Assembly (NCBI GenBank): GCA_946807835.1
Contig: CAMPEX010000001.1
Span: 8,013,001-8,077,000 of the forward strand
DNA from: Ailanthus altissimus
Taxonomy: Eukaryota; Streptophyta; Magnoliopsida; Sapindales; Simaroubaceae
Reading direction: 5' to 3'
DNA length: 64,000 nt
Of this stretch, positions 23,571 to 34,990 are shown piece by piece; positions within the stretch are counted from its first letter, which is position 1; each line of letters begins with the position of its first letter. The translations under genes were made by a program, and so were the position numbers. The notes beneath the pieces are model-generated. The model was not told the origin of the DNA. It worked only from the letters and a program-made list of their open reading frames with translations, and ran no database searches.

Positions 23571-24399
23571 AGCTGTTTTATTTTATTCTTTTTTCTGTTT
23601 TTTTTTTCTCGCTTTGGTCAAGATTTTGTCTTTGACCACTTAAATTTGTAATCCTATGTTAATAGATTATGAAAATTCTTTTGTAACTTTTAACTAAAGC
23701 ATAATTGTTCCCGGAATAAAAATATTATTATTTTCTTTTCAAAATAATAATAATTTGATGATTAAGCTTTTTATTTAAACCTCTCATTTTCACTTTTTAA
23801 TTAAATATTTTTTTCTTATAATTTTTTTCCCCGTAAACTCCATTATTCGACGAACGTCACAAGTATATAGTAAAAGTACCAACATAAAAACACCTTTAGT
23901 ATCATAAATTGTCTGAACAAAAAATTTTAGGTCAAGGAGATGAGTAATGATAAATATTTTGAATTGTATCATAAAATTCATGTCTGGCATGTGTTCTGAT
24001 ATTTATTAAGTGAATGATAAAATTTTATAATTTTTAAAATAATTTGTTATACTATTTTACTACCTAATAAGATTATATTATGTTGATTTGAAAATTTGAG
24101 TAATTTTAAATCAACAAGTTAAATTTATTTCTTTTGATAACAGAACTAATAAAGTGACTTGATTTCATGAAAACGGGGCTAAACTAATTTGCTCTAAAGG
24201 TGTTAGTGTTTAATAAGAATTCTACAATGACAAAAAATGCTAGGTAACACTATTTTTTTTCAATGATGGCACTCTCATGGTTAAATCAATAAGAGCCAAA
24301 AAAATAGAGTAAAAAGATAATAAAGAGCAAAGAGAAAGAGGCATATTTAAAAGTGCAAAAAGTGATTTCCAAAAAAGTCCCCCTTAGCTCAACAATTCA
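23571..24399. other. AT-rich intergenic DNA upstream of the ZML gene
   Basis: No coding or terminal-repeat signal is supported. It probably contains the ZML promoter at its left side. The 66-codon stretch at 23990-23790 (-) shows no domain. Confidence 0.5.
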
Positions 24400-24829
24400 A
24401 ACCTTACTTATAAGGTTACAATGTAAATTCAATTCATAGTCGTAAAATCTCACTAGAATTAAAAAGTATTAAGGTTTCCCTTTCTTGGATTCATTTATTA
24501 GAGTTTTACTAAAATAAAGATTGATCATTTTTTACCATTATAGGACTTCTATCAAAATTATAGGAGTTGTATTTATAGATGAAATCTTAGATCTTGTAAT
24601 TCTTGATGGCAAGTCTGTTTTAGGTCGTTAGCATATAACTAGGGTGGTCTACTTAACCTAGGAAGATGGTTGGTTTGGCCAAGGAGGGCATCCAATGTCG
24701 AGCACCTAATACCGAGGACTCCTTTAGAAAAAATCGAGGACTTATAAGCTAGTTTGAGAATGTCTCTTGTTGGACTTTATTGAGGATAGTAAGCCTCAAC
24801 CGATGTATCCTTAAAGTATATGGGCTTAC
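24400..24829. repeat. Older LTR-like sequence split by the young retrotransposon (left part)
   Basis: Joining 24829 to 34079 restores a continuous sequence across the CTTAC target site. The combined piece has no coding signal but has LTR-like U3 character (GAGCACC, ACCGAGGACTCC type motifs) and a TATA element on the far side at about 34557. It is probably an LTR of an old gypsy-type element. The outer limits are not resolved. Confidence 0.35.
24825..24829. other. Target-site duplication, left copy (CTTAC)
   Basis: Five bases directly before the left LTR, repeated exactly at 34074-34078 after the right LTR. Confidence 0.9.
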
Positions 24830-27543
24830 TGTCACGCCCCAGACCCAAAAGATTTGACACACGACATCACTTACATTCATTCAATAATACTTAAACATTC
24901 ATTTTAATTTCTTTCAGAATTATAGTAATTGAATTATGACTGGGACAATTAATAAATCGGAGATACGCAGAGTTTTCTCAGAGATTAACACTCTACTACG
25001 TCACCAGTAGCAACTTTATTACCGGAAGCCCAGAATATATTCATTGCAAATTCTTACTTAAAATCAATCCATTACTACACTTGGTGAAACTTAAACTAAA
25101 TCCAACCACACACAATAAAATAATACATAAGTATTTATTCACTAGGGACAAATCAAATATCTTATCCCACGTGTCCCCAAATGAAACACTTAGCAACCTA
25201 ACAACTTAGGGAACCCAAGGAACAGCAGAAGCCTTGCCAAATCCGCTAAGCACACATGTACCTTATTTACCTGAAATCACCATAAACTATAATGAGTATA
25301 AAACTCAGTAAGCATACTAGTTTTTCATATATCAAATACAAATACATATATGTACACAATGCATATGTATGATATGCTGTGATCAATCAAAATCATAATC
25401 TTATCAAATCACATATCATGTAAGTGCTTACACATTCTTTCAAAACACATAATAGGTATACCATTACTCGACTACTACTTAGTAGGACTTACATATCACA
25501 TATCACATAATGAGCCAAATGTCACTCGTAGGTGACATACTGTATGAGAGGAATAGTACAAGTGAGGTCTTGAATAACACATATATAATGCTTATGCCCG
25601 AAGGTAAAAGCCAAACCCTCACCCTGATCATCGGTGAGTCCTCTCACATGCACCAATACGCCACCACACGAATGTGATGACTCACTCTTCCTTTAGGTAC
25701 CAATAGGATCCTCCCTACATACGGAACACATAACATATACCAATCCCAAAGGAAAGGCCACACATAAAGGCTCCATAATCACATAAAATGCCTACTAAGT
25801 TAACAGTGAGTTCAAGTACCCTCTAAATACAAAATATTTCTCATGGACATATTACACTTCAAAAGCTTTCTTTATTAAACACATCTTATTTTGAAAGCTC
25901 ACTTACAAAAACACATGTATGTCCATGCTCAATGTCAATGCTCACATTCAGAAACATATATTCACATTTCATATCAAAATATACTTTGACATAACATAAA
26001 CATATTCTTAACCCCATTTGCAAAATCATACAAAACAATTACTATGTTTATTGTGATTTCAGTAAAAAGTCTAGTATACTTACCTCTTAACACTTTCAGC
26101 TACAAGGCTTAAATCTCCTTAACCTATCAATGGAGATTAATCCTTTCATAAGCCTCACAATTCACACAAAATACTTTAAATAGCTTACAAAATTATACAC
26201 AATGCATTTATCACATCAAATTGGTCTAAATATTTGGTTTCTCAAAACCTGTCATTCTGACCACTTACACTTAACAAAAATTTCTAATACATCAAATGAT
26301 GTCCAATTACTCCAAAATCAGAATATACCATTCTTGACTCATATATCCTTCTTATATATGAATATTATATCAAATTTTCTACACAATCCATTCCATACAC
26401 ACCATCGAATCCAAACTACAAACCTGACAGGATCAAGATACTTACTGAACAGTATTCAATCTCCCAATTTTATAAAATCATATACTAACTCAAAAATTAT
26501 AAAACTACCACATAATTACTCTTAACACATATCTCAGTCCATGATAAATATTTCACTTTCAAATCACTGCCAAAAATATTTTAAAACTATTTTATTCTAT
26601 AACTTTAAAAATCTGTTAATCAAATATTGCAATGAGCTGATACACTTTAGAAATTCATAACACTTCAACCACATTGATCTAAATTCTCAATTCCGAGTAT
26701 ATCATATTAGACATATAAAATTATCATATTTCACAAATTCATAATTTTTGAAGATCATTCAGTAGGACAAAAATTATTTTTCACTGTACTATACTGTTTA
26801 CACAGGAAATTTCCAGAATTTCAGGGTTATTTTGGTAAATTCACTATAAATTCAATTTCCAGAATTTTCAATCGATTCAAAGTCTCAGATGATCCTTAAC
26901 ATGTCTAATTTCATATACTCAAAATTCAAAACCAGAATCGAATCACAACAATTTATAAAATTCCTAGATCAAGAGGTTATCCAGCAGAAATTCCATAATT
27001 CATCATGATTTATCAAACTATCTTATAGATTATCATCAATTCTCATATGATCTAACGAAATACACAACAAATCCTCAATTATACATATTTTCAGAAATCA
27101 AAACTTAAAGGAATTAACTTAATTAATACCAATAAATTGAGAAATACGTATGATATACCTCTTGAAATTCAAAATTCCAATTTCTTCTTCTTTTTCTTCT
27201 TCTTCTCCTCTTTCTCTCTCCTCTATTTCTCTCTTCTCTCTCTTAAAATGGGTAGCTCGACCTAAAAATGGTAAATTAGGGTTTAAAAGTGTATTTTTAT
27301 ACTAAGAGGCTAATTTTTGGTATTTACAAATTTACCCCCAAAACTTTCAAAGTATAACAATTTGGTCCCTAAAATAAATCTAAAGTCATACAAATAAACC
27401 CAATACTAATCGTATATCCTTAACCTATAAAATATTACTAATAACAATATATAATTCAAATATCACCAACATACAAATAAAATACGTATATTTATACATA
27501 TATAAATACTTATTCTTACCAGTCGTGGATACTGGTTACTACA
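24830..27543 (-). repeat. 3' LTR of the young retrotransposon
   Basis: 2714 bp, same length as its partner, differing at about 19 positions by my reading with no length change. The left end of the interior is the polypurine tract, so on the element's own strand this is the 3' LTR. It contains a pyrimidine tract (27181-27240). The 107-codon stretch at 26202-26525 occurs in both LTRs and shows no domain. Confidence 0.95.
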
Positions 27544-27558
27544 ATTCTCCCCTCCTTA
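27544..27558 (-). other. Polypurine tract
   Basis: On the minus strand AAGGAGGGGAGAAT directly precedes the LTR start TGTAGTAACC, the place where plus-strand DNA synthesis primes in LTR retrotransposons. Confidence 0.85.
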
Positions 27559-27564
27559 TAAGAA

Positions 27565-27680
27565 TTTCGTCCTCGAAATTCATGACTTAAGCAAACATAT
27601 GGGGATACTTAGATCCCATTTCTTATTCTCATTCCCAAGTTTCCTTTTCAACAATATGGTTTATTCATAAAACATTTACA
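27565..27680 (-). pseudogene. C-terminal remnant of gypsy (chromovirus) polyprotein
   Basis: On the minus strand, allowing stops, this reads HIVEKETWE then EMGSKYPHMF and NFEDEIL. That resembles the VEEATWE.E..M...YPHLF end of chromodomain-bearing plant gypsy polyproteins, followed by the conserved NFEDEIL segment just before the polypurine tract. It shows which family supplied the element: a Tekay/Del-like chromovirus by inference. Everything upstream of it has been lost. Confidence 0.7.
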
Positions 27681-28289
27681 AAGCAATCTTCCTTGTATAT
27701 AGGATTTGCTCATTGTGGTCCAAAATCCTGATAAACAGTCATTCATATGTTCGATTATCTCTAAGTTGGCTCATAGCTTAGTATATGAGAGAAGTACGAA
27801 ACATTCATCCATAAAATAAACACATGACACACATTATGGACTTATAAAATATACACACATATTTTTATTCTTTTCTCTCATTCATTCAATATTTAATGGG
27901 CATCTATACACTTCACCTTTTATTCATTAAAGAATAATATAGATGTAGAATACACATACTAATCTCTTACATAAAATTCTTAACTCCTCTAAAAATTTTA
28001 ATCCCTTCAACATATACTCATACGTCATAATATCATTCACTACCTTGATATCATTCAAAAAAAAAATGTAACATTTCTACGCAACTAAGTTGTCATTCAA
28101 ATCAGAATATTGAAGGCATTATCTTAAACGATCAAAAATCAACTTCAATAAAAAGACCTTTAGTTCAACTGATTCTTAAACTATAGATCTTAACATTATA
28201 TCTCTTACTTTAACTCTTAAAAAAAATAGTCCACCTTATTGGACATCATTTTCTCATTGAGATTGACATGTCTGCTTTTTTTTTTTTCT

Positions 28290-28933
28290 TCTAATATGCT
28301 CAATTTCAAACAGAAAAGATTCTACTAGCACAATTATTGCGATGGCAAATATGGTTTTTCAACTATTCCTTTAACGTCATCCACGTAAAAGAAAAGGACA
28401 AAACGATTATTGATTTTCTTTCACAAAACTCTATAAATAGCCTAAACCTCATAATCACTTTTCTAGCAATAAAGAAAACCAACCCTCTTACCATCTTCAT
28501 AATGAATCCCATTATCATAACTCCTCATGTTCCTTTTACTCCACCACAATTTTCAGACCTAATCAGAACCAGAACACTCCATTCCCGTGCCAAAGAATTC
28601 ATCAGACACTACGCCATCTTGGCAGTCCAAGAACACGGCCTCACAGTTCTTGGTGGCCCTTCGTTCAACTTGGAATACCCTTTCTTTCACCTGCACTATT
28701 TTTTCCCATTTTCTCAATGGTCCAAATCTGTCCTTTACTTGTTATGGTACCTATTGGATCTGTATACAATCGTCATGGAATTCCCATTACTTAGAACCGT
28801 CCAAAAATTAGAAAAATGTGATGAAGATCATCCAGCCCTGATTTTTCTCCAATGGTTTTACCCAAAGACATGGTGGATAACTAAATTTCAACACATGATT
28901 ACAAACAACACAAATGCTGCAGTCCCTAGATAA
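28290..28933 (+). pseudogene. Endogenous caulimovirid-like fragment: RNase H tail and start of downstream ORF
   Basis: The reading frame enters near 28290 and at 28337-28425 shows the end of a pararetroviral RNase H domain (RWQIWFFNYSFNVIHVKEK, then DKTIIDFLSQ; compare the usual HIKGKDN..ADFLSR). The same frame continues past an ATG at 28502, which may be the original start of a separate downstream ORF, into a Trp/Phe/Tyr/Leu-rich segment (FFPFSQWSKS, YLLWYLLDLY, FYPKTWW) I cannot assign. A TAA at 28931-28933 interrupts it. Movement, coat, protease and most RT sequences are absent, so this is a dead relic. Caulimoviridae (florendovirus or petuvirus side) is my best reading; a divergent retrotransposon is possible. 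Confidence 0.6.
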
Positions 28934-29662
28934 CATCTTTGGTCTGTTTTACTTCTCCAACGAAAGGGTATGATTGTTTCAGATCATGAAATCCATTATT
29001 ACCCCACTGTCAAGGATTACCTCACCTTTACCCTTTCACTAAAGGGATCAATTAAGCTCTGGCCTGAAGAAGTAATCCAGCAAAAGAGAGAACTTGAAAG
29101 AATTCTTGCTCAAGAAAACCAGATAATTCCTCCATCCGTTTGGATCTCCCCAGAAGATGCTGCACCTTGGGAACAAGTTGAAGATGACTTTGCAGAAGAA
29201 CTGAATTTTGCCAATATACTCAAATTTCAACAAAGACAAAAACATCATCTTTCACATCATAGAAATACAAATTACTCTACCCACCATCACCATATCCCAA
29301 ACATGACTTATTATGCCAGATACAGACAAGAAATCGATAACCTTCACCAATGGCCTCAGCCACCTGTCCCGACAGAACCTACTCAATCTCAGCCAGTTGT
29401 CCCGACAGAACCTGACCAACACCAACCCAATCTTGACTTATCCCTCTTTCAAGACTCCCAACCTTATCCAACCGACACCCAAATCCAAGAGGAAGCCAGC
29501 ACATCCCTCATCCAGACCAGCTCACCTGGAGAAGATCAAGATATGGTAGACCCACATTCCACTCAGCCAGAGCCCTCATTCAATGCATGGGAACAACAAC
29601 TCCATAAGTTCCTCTCTCACGGATACGACACAGATGAAAGCGACCAAGGAGACTCATTTTGA
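28934..29662 (+). pseudogene. Continuation of the caulimovirid-like downstream ORF (acidic, Pro/Gln/His-rich C-terminus)
   Basis: This is in the same frame as the preceding fragment, separated only by the single TAA. It has a 230-codon run from 28970. The first part has YYPTVKDYLTFTLSLKGSIK and helical KRELERILAQE, then WISPEDAAPWEQVEDDF. The second half is low-complexity and hydrophilic: a His cluster, two VPTEP repeats, and an acidic tail ending DTDESDQGDSF. I do not recognise a domain. Florendoviruses are described as having a second ORF of unknown function after the RT-RNase H ORF, which this position would fit. The length of preserved frame suggests recent decay. Confidence 0.55.
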
Positions 29663-30259
29663 CCTACATTGCTGTTTTTATTTTCACAGAAACTAAATCC
29701 GTGTTGCTCTATCACATCAAAGAGAGACTGACTACTGCTTTATCTTTATGTCAAGTGTGCTTTATTTTTCTTTATGTCTGCTTTTAATCTATCGGTCAAA
29801 AATCAATGTTAAGACCACAAAAATTCTTGAAATTAATAAAGTTAATTTGGCCTCATGTCCAAAGTCCAATTGTTCGCTCAAAAAGTCTTCAAGTCATAGA
29901 TGCATTGTCGGCCATTAGTGCCAAAACGACAAAGTCCCTAAATCCATAAAATAGGCCTTTATTGACTTTTCTTAATTATCTTACCTAACTCATCACGCTT
30001 CCGACACAATTTTTATCACACTTACATATCAACATATATTTATTCAAGATTTTGCGGCCTATTGTCCCTTATAAAATGATAAAGTAAAACTGATTCTTTT
30101 TTTTTTTTTTTTTGCCTCACAAGAATCGAGAAAAATATATACTTGAATATACTTACACATATGCTCCATAGCTATTATCAATTTGTTTCTCTATAAATAC
30201 ATTATTTTTACATCCTTATACAAACTCAAAAATATTCAAAGATTAGGGTGAGCGTAACA
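29663..30259 (+). promoter_or_regulatory. Spacer with promoter-like signals ahead of the LOG ORF
   Basis: No coding signal. A TATAAATA box lies at 30192-30199, about 60 bases ahead of the LOG start codon, with a T-run at 30098-30113 upstream. AATAAAG at about 29835 could end a transcript from the viral ORF. Whether this is a viral intergenic promoter or the promoter of the gene that donated LOG is not decidable by eye. Confidence 0.45.
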
Positions 30260-30913
30260 ATGGAGGAAACCTCAGCTCGTCGATTTACAAAAATTTGTGT
30301 CTTTTGTGGATCCAACCCTGGAAATACTGAAGAGTTTACAAAAGTTGCAGAAAATCTTGGTAAGGTATTAGCTGAGCGAAATATACATTTAGTATATGGA
30401 GGAGGTAACTGAGGGTTAATGGGGTCTGTGGCAAAAGCTGCACATAATAAAGGTAGTCGAGTTTTGGGTATTATTCCAAAACCTCTAGCTATTGAAAATA
30501 TTGTAGGAAAAACAGTTGGGGATGAGTTACAATTCTCATCTATGCACGAGCGAATGGCTCAAATGCTTAGGCATGCGGATGCTTTCATAGCTCTACCAGG
30601 AGGTTTCGGGACCTTGGAGGAAATTTTTCAAATTGTCTCATGGGCACAATTACAAATCCACCAAAAATCCATTGGTTTGTTAAATGTTAATGGTTTTTAC
30701 GACGGGTTGATATCTTTCCTTGACTATGCAACGGGAACACAATTCATCCCACTTCTAGCACGACGGATTCTTATTTCAGCTCCAACTGTTGATCAATTAA
30801 TTGATCAATTACAGTCTTTTATTCCTCTGTCTAATCCAACATTGCATCAGTTAGATTGGTCTACTCATGACAGTCAGAAGAAGCGCAAAATAGACTTAAA
30901 TCTCACTCCGTAG
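30260..30913 (+). pseudogene. LOG-like: LOG-family cytokinin riboside 5'-monophosphate phosphoribohydrolase, intronless, one nonsense codon
   Basis: LOG enzymes release free cytokinin bases from cytokinin ribotides in the cytosol and nucleus. The ORF starts MEETSARRFTKICVFCGSN at 30260 and covers the full family length, 217 codons. Visible hallmarks are ICVFCGSNPG near the N-terminus, YGGG at about residues 46-49, SSMHERMAQM, and the nucleotide/phosphate motif PGGFGTLEE. Codon 51 is TGA (30410-30412) in the second glycine loop, where relatives have a residue such as Arg or Val; a CGA-to-TGA change fits. Otherwise the frame is clean. Plant LOG genes normally have several introns; this copy has none. 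The C-terminus KKRKIDLNLTP combines a basic patch with DLNxxP, the form of an EAR repression motif. A poly(A) signal AATAAA follows at 30968. It lies inside, and antisense to, an LTR retrotransposon. Confidence 0.9.
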
Positions 30914-31339
30914 CCTCTACTATATTTTTGTTGCTGCTATTGTTGTTGTGTTGTTGTTTTCCTTTTCAATAAAAGTTGTTTCAATTGATGTCTTCAATAC
31001 TCTACTTCTCTATATTTTGTCATTGAGAAAATTATCTCAATTTGCTCTATCACATGCAAATTATCATTATAAGATATTCAACATCACTTTTACTAAGCAT
31101 ATGAGTCATAACTAAAAAACAAAATCTAAATAGTAACATTAAGATCCACAAGGTACCATTATCCACAACAACAACAATCTTAGCAGCTCTTGGATAATGT
31201 GTCATCTTCACAAAATCATACAAAATTTAAGGAATATGTCAAACTTTTACACAACAAAGCTACAAATACAATCCTAAGGATTTGGCATCTGCTCGGTTCC
31301 CTTGACTCGACACTTAAAAGTCTACAGAATCATATCTTA

Positions 31340-31351
31340 GCTCTGATACCA
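31340..31351 (-). other. Primer binding site (initiator tRNA-Met)
   Basis: TGGTATCAGAGC on the minus strand, eight bases inside the 5' LTR, complementary to the 3' end of plant initiator tRNA-Met. It fixes the element's orientation as minus. Confidence 0.93.
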
Positions 31352-31359
31352 ATAAAAGC

Positions 31360-34073
31360 TGTCACGGCCCAGACCCAAAAGATCTGACACACGACATCAC
31401 TTACATTCATTCAATAATACTTAAACATTCATTTTAATTTCTTTCAGAATTATAGTAATTGAATTATGACTGGGACAATTAGTAAACCGGAGATACGCAG
31501 AGTTTTCTCAGAGATTAACACTCTACTACGTCACTAGTAGCAACTTTATTACCGGAAGCCCAGAATATATTCATTGCAAATTCTTACTTAAAATCAATCC
31601 ATTACTACACTTGGTGAAACTTAAACTAAATCCAACCACACACAATAAAATAATACATAAGTATTTATTCACTAGGGACAAATCAAATATCTTATCCCAC
31701 GTGTCCCCAAATGAAACACTTAGCAACCTAACAACTTAGGGAACCCAAGGAACAACAGAAGCCTTGCCAAATCCGCTAAGCACACATGTACCTTATTTAC
31801 CTGAAATCACCATAAACTATAATGAGTATAAAACTCAGTAAGCATACTAGTTTTTCATATATCAAATACAAATACATATATGTACACAATGCATATGTAT
31901 GATATGCTGTGATCAATCAAAATCATAATCTTATCAAATCACATATCATGTAAGCGCTTACACATTCTTTCAAAACACATAATAGGAATACCATTACTCG
32001 ACTACTACTTAGTAGGACTTACATATCACATATCACATAATGAGCCAAATGTCACTCGTAGGTGACATACCGTATGAGAGGAATAGTACAAGTGAGGTCT
32101 TGAATAACACATATATAATGCTTATGCCCGAAGGTAAAAGCCAAACCCTCACCCTGATCATCGGTGAGTCCTCTCACATGCACCAATACGCCACCACACG
32201 AATGTGATGACTCACTCTTCCTTTAGGTACCAATAGGATCCTCCCTACATACGGAACACATAACATATACCAATCCCAAAGGAAAGGCCACACATAAAGG
32301 CTCCACAATCACATAAAATGCCTACTAAGTTAACAGTGAGTTCAAGTACCCTCAAAATACAAAATATTTCTCATGGACATATTACACTTCAAAAGCTTTC
32401 TTTATTAAACACATCTTATTTTGAAAGCTCACTTACAAAAACACATGTATGTCCATGCTCAATGTCAATGCTCACATTCAGAAACATATATTCACATTTC
32501 ATATCAAAATATACTTTGACATAACATAAACATATTCTTAACCCCATTTGCAAAATCATATAAAACAATTACTATGTTTATTGTGATTTCAGTAAAAAGT
32601 CTAGTATACTTACCTCTTAACACTTTCAGCTACAAGGCTTAAATCTCCTTAACCTATCAATGGAGATTAATCCTTTCATAAGCCTCACAATTCACACAAA
32701 ATACTTTAAATAGCTTACAAAATTATACACAATGCATTTATCACATCAAATTGGTCTAAATATTTGGTTTCTCAAAACCTGTCATTCTGACCACTTACAC
32801 TTAACAAAACTTTCTAATACATCAAATGATGTCCAATTACTCCAAAATCAGAATATACCATTCTTGACTCATATATCCTTCTTATATATGAATATTATAT
32901 CAAATTTTCTACACAATCCATTCCATACACACCATCGAATCCAAACTACAAACCTGACAGGATCAAGATACTTACTGAACAGTATTCAATCTCCCAATTT
33001 TATAAAATCATATACTAACTCAAAAATTATAAAACTACCACATAATTACTCTTAACACATATCTCAGTCCATGATAAATATTTCACTTTCAAATCACTGC
33101 CAAAAATATTTTAAAACTATTTTATTCTATAACTTTAAAAATCTGTTAATCAAATATTGCAATGAGCTGATACACTTTAGAAATTCATAACACTTCAACC
33201 ACATTGATCTAAATTCTCAATTCCGAGTATATCATATTAGACATATAAAATTATCATATTTCACAAATTAATAATTTTTGAAGATCATTCAGTAGGACAA
33301 AAATTATTTTTCACTGTACTATACTGTTTACACAGGAAATTTCCAGAATTTCAGGGTTATTTTGGTAAATTCACTATAAATTCAATTTCCAGAATTTTCA
33401 ATCGATTCAAAGTCTCAGATGATCCTTAACATGTCTAATTTCATATAATCAAAATTCAAAACCAGAATCGAATCACAACAATTTATAAAATTCCTAGATC
33501 AAGAGGTTATCCAGCAGAAATTGCATAATTCATCATGATTTATCAAACTATCTTATAGATCATCATCAATTCTCATATGATCTTACGAAATACACAACAA
33601 ATCCTCAATTATACATATTTTCAGAAATCAAAACTTAAAGGAATTAACTTAATTAATACCAATAAATTGAGAAATACGTATGATATACCTCTTGAAATTC
33701 AAAATTCCAATTTCTTCTTCTTTTTCTTCTTCTTCTCCTCTTTCTCTCTCCTCTATTTCTCTCTTCTCTCTCTTAAAATGGGTAGCTCGACCTAAAAATG
33801 GTAAATTAGGGTTTAAAAGTGTATTTTTATACTAAGAGGCTAATTTTTGGTATTTACAAATTTACCCCCAAAACTTTCAAAGTATAACAATTTGGTCCCT
33901 AAAATAAATCTAAAGTCATACAAATAAACCCAATACTAATCGTATATCCTTAACCTATAAAATATTACTAATAACAATATATAATTCAAGTATCACCAAC
34001 ATACAAATAAAATACGTATATTTATACATATATAAATACTTATTCTTACCAGTCGTGGATACTGGTTACTACA
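31360..34073 (-). repeat. 5' LTR of the young retrotransposon
   Basis: 2714 bp, ending TACTACA and followed by the target duplication CTTAC at 34074-34078. It is near-identical to 24830-27543. As the upstream LTR on the element strand it would carry the active promoter. Confidence 0.95.
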
Positions 34074-34078
34074 CTTAC
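34074..34078. other. Target-site duplication, right copy (CTTAC)
   Basis: Exact match to 24825-24829. Confidence 0.9.
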
Positions 34079-34990
34079 TCTTATGGGTCATAATCTAAAG
34101 GGAACAGAGATCTCTCAATTTTTAGTATAGACTTATTGATATCAAAAACTTTATAAATAAAGTCTCTAAATTAACTAGTTTTTAGAGTGCTTTCTAAAAT
34201 ATTATGACGATTAAGATCTCGGTTTGACGACCTAACTAGGTGCTCAGGATCGAAGATCGAGTCTTTATAGACAACTCAATTTGTTGATCAATGATACACT
34301 CTTTATTGATGGGTTTTAGGTCCACTAAGTACATTTAATATTGGAGACCTTTCGAGAAATGTGCATTGTCAAGCTGCTAAATGAACAATCAAGTCTTTTT
34401 TGAAATTTTGATGACGTGGTCTCATCTTGGAGCATTAGTGTTGATCGAATAGGTGTGTTCTCTGGAGGTACATGTTAGCTCAAGAAGATGTTTTGCTTTT
34501 GAAGGTATTCCAACCTTTGAATTTTAAGTCAAAGGCCATAATTGCTTTGAGAGTCGTATATATAAAGGAGCAATCTCTTTAGTTTACCATTTTGATTTCA
34601 TTCAATGGGTTTTAAGAGAGAAAAAACTTGGTAATCTAAAGAGAAACTCGTCGTATTCTAAAGCACATTTCCATGTGGTTTTTGATTCTTCCAATTCATA
34701 ATCTTCATTCAAGTAAGTATTTTGTAACTACCTTTTGTCTTTTAATGCTTGCTTTTTCCATTGTTTTGGTATACTTTTCTATGCTTAGTGTATTCTTTAT
34801 TTGTGTCCTTCAAAACTTGAGTGTTCATTTTCACTCCTCAACTTGAGCATTCATTTTCATTGTTCATCAAGAAGACACTGTCAATAAAGGTATATTGTGC
34901 TGCCTTGTATCTCAGTTGACGTGCTTCTAACTTATCCTACAACAACTTTCTATTTTTATATATATTTGAATTAGATCTATCCAGTTAGGA
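34079..34990 (+). repeat. Older LTR-like sequence split by the young retrotransposon (right part)
   Basis: Continues the sequence interrupted at 24829. GTATATATAAAGGAGC near 34555 looks like an LTR TATA region followed by a leader-like stretch. No coding potential. The limits and the family are uncertain. Confidence 0.35.

Larger units (their letters stand above)
24830..34073 (-). mobile_element. Young LTR retrotransposon with foreign cargo (nonautonomous)
   Basis: Two direct 2714-bp repeats (24830-27543 and 31360-34073) start TGTCACG and end GGTTACTACA, flanked by the 5-bp duplication CTTAC (24825-24829 and 34074-34078). Orientation is minus: the primer site TGGTATCAGAGC lies at 31351-31340 inside the right LTR and a polypurine tract lies at 27558-27544 inside the left LTR. 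The interior is only 3816 bp and lacks gag, protease, RT and integrase. Only the C-terminal tail of a chromovirus-type gypsy polyprotein remains next to the polypurine tract. The rest is plus-strand cargo: a pararetroviral fragment and a LOG-family gene. It could move only with enzymes from a related element. The LTRs are nearly identical, so insertion was recent. Confidence 0.93.

Noticed and set aside
30260..30913. LOG copy as an active enzyme gene
   Set aside because: TGA at codon 51 would end the protein before the catalytic motif; restart at a later in-frame ATG would lose the N-terminal nucleotide-binding strand.
26202..33055. Two identical-looking 107-codon plus ORFs (26202-26525 and 32732-33055)
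   Set aside because: They lie at equivalent positions of the two LTRs, have biased composition and no domain; LTR sequence, not a gene.
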